This document shows, piece by piece, positions 61,644 through 64,000 of a stretch of 64,000 bases of DNA (position 1 is its first letter; each line of letters opens with the position of its first letter). A program made the position numbers and the translations under genes. The notes beneath the pieces were generated by a model that had not been told where the DNA came from, ran no database searches, and worked only from the letters and a program-made list of their open reading frames with translations. The DNA lies in the NCBI RefSeq assembly GCF_000346465.2, contig NC_034014.1, positions 6,206,507 through 6,270,506 of the forward strand. The letters run 5' to 3'. The stretch comes from Prunus persica (taxonomy: Eukaryota > Streptophyta > Magnoliopsida > Rosales > Rosaceae).

Positions 61644-63308
61644 GTCCTCAAAAATAAAAAAAAACTCGAAAAATTTGATGGTAATAACTACTTGATTATG
61701 TTCATATATATTAAGTACTCAATTGTTTTCATATATATATGTTTGATGGAAATCACTCACTTACCTTAATCATATAATATTTGAAAATATTCATCAAGAA
61801 AAATCCTAGCATCCACACCTTTCCTTCAGAGCCGCACCTGGGGGAGGTGGTCTATGCCCCTCCTCCCCACCACCCCCCATCTCCCCTCCCTATCCCTCCT
61901 TTCTCCCTCCTCTATCTTCCATCTGAATCCCACGATTGCGAGTTGATTTGTTTTTCCTTCCCATGGCTTCCCATTCCCCCCCTCCTTTCCCCTTATCGCC
62001 ATCCCCCTCCCTCAAATTTTTTTCTGGTCACATTCCTCTTTTTGCTTTGATTTGTGCAGTGCTTTATTTTTGCAAGTGTTTTGGTTTGTTTCGGTTTAGT
62101 TTTTTTTTTTTTTGCAGATTCAGGAGTTCTTGTATAGGTATATTCCAGATCTTTAGTTTTCCTGAGGACTAACAATTGGTTTTGGTCGACTTGGGTGATT
62201 TTGCTGGAACTCTTGTGTATGTTGGAGATTGTTGAAGAAGCCATCGTGAAATACCATTGTTGCCATGATTTAGTTGTCATTTTTGGCCCACGTACGCAGA
62301 GTTTTGGCTCATGTTTAGAGTTTGGAGCTATAATAATAGAAATTTCCGGTTTGTGTGGGTTGAGGTTTAGCCGATGCAACACCATTCAATGGAGTTTGAG
62401 ACACTATGATTCTTGTTTTGGAAATAAACATCACAATTCAAAATTAGATGTTTTATCACACAAAATTAGTTGGCCATAAGTATAATAACTTTTCCCATTA
62501 AATCATAGTATCCCTTAAGGGCCAAAGCTCGTTTAAGAAAATTCTCAATCAAATCACCAAGGACAAATATAATTGTGGGGAATGAATTTCTTCATTAGTT
62601 TGGAAAGACTTTGTACCCTCAAATTAAGAAAAGAAAGACAAAGTCAGCCCTTAAACACACCAATGTGGTGATGCTTAAGTCAAATGAGTGTTATGAAATA
62701 AAGATAGAGTTTCTTAGTTCGAGGAATAGTACCTTCTCCAAAGGATGTAGAATCGTTTATATAAGGCTTTGTGTTGGCTGCTTTATCATTGTAAGAGGCT
62801 ACATGTTGAACGTTGATTGGTCATCAGCATGCACGTCAAGTTAATTAGCTGGCTTTATACTTTTTAAATATACTCGAATTGGATGAGTGTGATAATTATG
62901 AATTACTACTGTAAGGCATTTTGCCATGGCAAAATGCAGGGGAGGTAATAGTTGTTAATGTTCATATAAATTTATGTATTGCGTCTTCATATATTAGTGT
63001 TGCTGAAAAAAAGGGAGGAAGGTATAGCCGTGCGGCTATACCATTAAAATATTCGAATATATTTAAAAAGTATAAAGCCACTGAAATAAAAATAATTAAA
63101 AATAATTCCGAAACCCACTGAAATAAATTTTTTTGTAAAAATTGACTAAAAAGAAAAGCCCAACATGGCAATTACAAAGGAAATCTAATTCGAAACTCAT
63201 CGAAACAAAGTTTTTGTCGACGCACTTGAGAGCTCCGCCGCTCTCTTTCGAGATTTGGCCTCGCTTCCCAAATGTTGAAGGTTGGCTGAGACTCACTGAC
63301 TCACTGAG
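61644..63308. other. Spacer before the third PPR copy
   Basis: Contains a C/T-rich tract (61855-62005) and a segment 62060-62480 with leader-like composition, but no frame with recognisable protein features. I see no supported gene. Confidence 0.4.
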
Positions 63309-64000
63309 ATGCTGAAGAGAAATATAGCTGCTGCTTCTTCTTTTTATTGCAGCAGTCGGAGATGGAGAGGTATGCCTTGTCTTCACTCTAACTCCACTGT
63401 TGTTGTTTTCGCCAACGATTACTTTGCTTTCCTTCACTCTCAACCTTCTAAACCAATCAAATCTACAAGAACCCAACTAGAGCAGCCAGAGAGAAACTCA
63501 CCCAAAATCACAACTGTTGAGGATGCTTTCATTGTGTTTGATAGAATGCTTCAAATGCGTCCTCCGCCTTCAGTTGTTCGTTTCGATCAAATATTGGGTC
63601 AAGTTGCGAAATTGAAACATTATTCGGCCGTCATCTCCTTGTATAACCAAATGGATGTGTCGGGAATTAGACCTGATGTTTGTACTCTAAACGTTCTCAT
63701 TAATTGTTATTTTCATTTGGACCAAATGGGTTTTAGTTATCTGTCTTGGGAAAATTCTTCAAAGTTGGTCTTGAACCAAATGTCATTACCTTCACCACTC
63801 TAATCAACGGCTTTCTTCTCAAGAATAGAATGGCGGAGGCGGCAGGAATTTTCAACAAAATGATTGCGGAAGGTAATTGTCAGCCTGATGTGGTTACTTT
63901 CAGCACACTAGTAAAGGGCTTTTGCATGAAAGGTAACAATAGTGCTGCTATTCAGTTGCTTAGGAAGATGGAGGAAGGAGCTCGCAAGCCTAACCTAGTT
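63309..64000 (+). pseudogene. Third Rf-like PPR copy, frameshifted, cut by window end
   Basis: Starts with the same ATG context and transit-like peptide as the gene at 12186 (MLKRNIAAASSFYCSSRRW) and follows it closely to about residue 143. One T is missing near 63735 (GTTATCTG where the intact gene has GTTTATCTG), so the frame shifts and stops at 63803. In the +1 frame the PPR repeats continue to the end of the window (KMIAEGNCQPDVVTFSTLV). Either a young pseudogene or a one-base sequencing error in an intact gene; the rest lies outside the window. Confidence 0.8.

Noticed and set aside
1..64000. CRISPR array, operon, phage or bacterial defence system
   Set aside because: The DNA is plant nuclear. 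Repeats are microsatellites, duplications or transposons, with no regularly spaced repeat-spacer pattern.

Overview
This is plant nuclear DNA. The coding genes are broken by many short introns with GT..AG borders, the spacers are AT-rich, and the DNA is dense with plant transposon relics (hAT, Mutator-like foldbacks, TTA-target MITEs, a Cassandra TRIM). The gene content is eudicot. The Cassandra-type LTR and the Rf-like PPR amplification would suit a woody Rosaceae genome, but that placement is inference. There are no bacterial features.

Layout. At 0.9 and 4.6 kb lie two tandem genes for small basic proteins of unknown function. Between them is a 100-N assembly gap flanked by two versions of one sequence, the right one apparently a poor-quality duplicate. 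RAD51B (a RAD51 paralog for recombinational repair) occupies 6,994-10,183 on + in 12 exons, with an E2F-type site just before its ATG. A P-class Rf-like PPR gene follows (12,186-14,015, +). Then comes a duplicated, decayed copy of the RAD51B tail (15,161-17,225). From 17 to 28 kb there is mostly gene-poor DNA with a short hAT element and a 0.5 kb foldback. TOE1/RAP2-7, a euAP2 flowering repressor with a miR172 target site, lies at 28,238-31,655 (+) in 10 exons. From 36.5 to 43.5 kb there is a mosaic of pseudogenes: a copy of the 3' end of the NOT4 gene interrupted by a complete 1.5 kb hAT element, plus two pieces of the PPR gene in inverted orientation. From 44 to 47.4 kb is a nested cluster: a compound TTA-flanked element that took in a Cassandra TRIM, with a second TTA-flanked MITE abutting it. 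NOT4, the RING/RRM/CCCH E3 ligase of the CCR4-NOT complex, runs on the minus strand from 56,793 to 49,781 in 12 coding exons. The right end holds further TE relics and the start of a third, frameshifted PPR copy.

The three conserved genes (RAD51B, TOE1, NOT4) do not form a pathway. From memory, their Arabidopsis counterparts are neighbours on chromosome 2, so the window seems to be an old conserved gene block into which PPR copies, segmental duplications and transposons were inserted. All exon borders were read by eye from splice sites, frame continuity and recalled family sequences. No alignment or search was run. I found no convincing unknown multi-gene system; the most unusual structures are the nested TRIM/MITE cluster, the hAT insertion with its paralogous empty site, and the tandem pair of small unknown genes.
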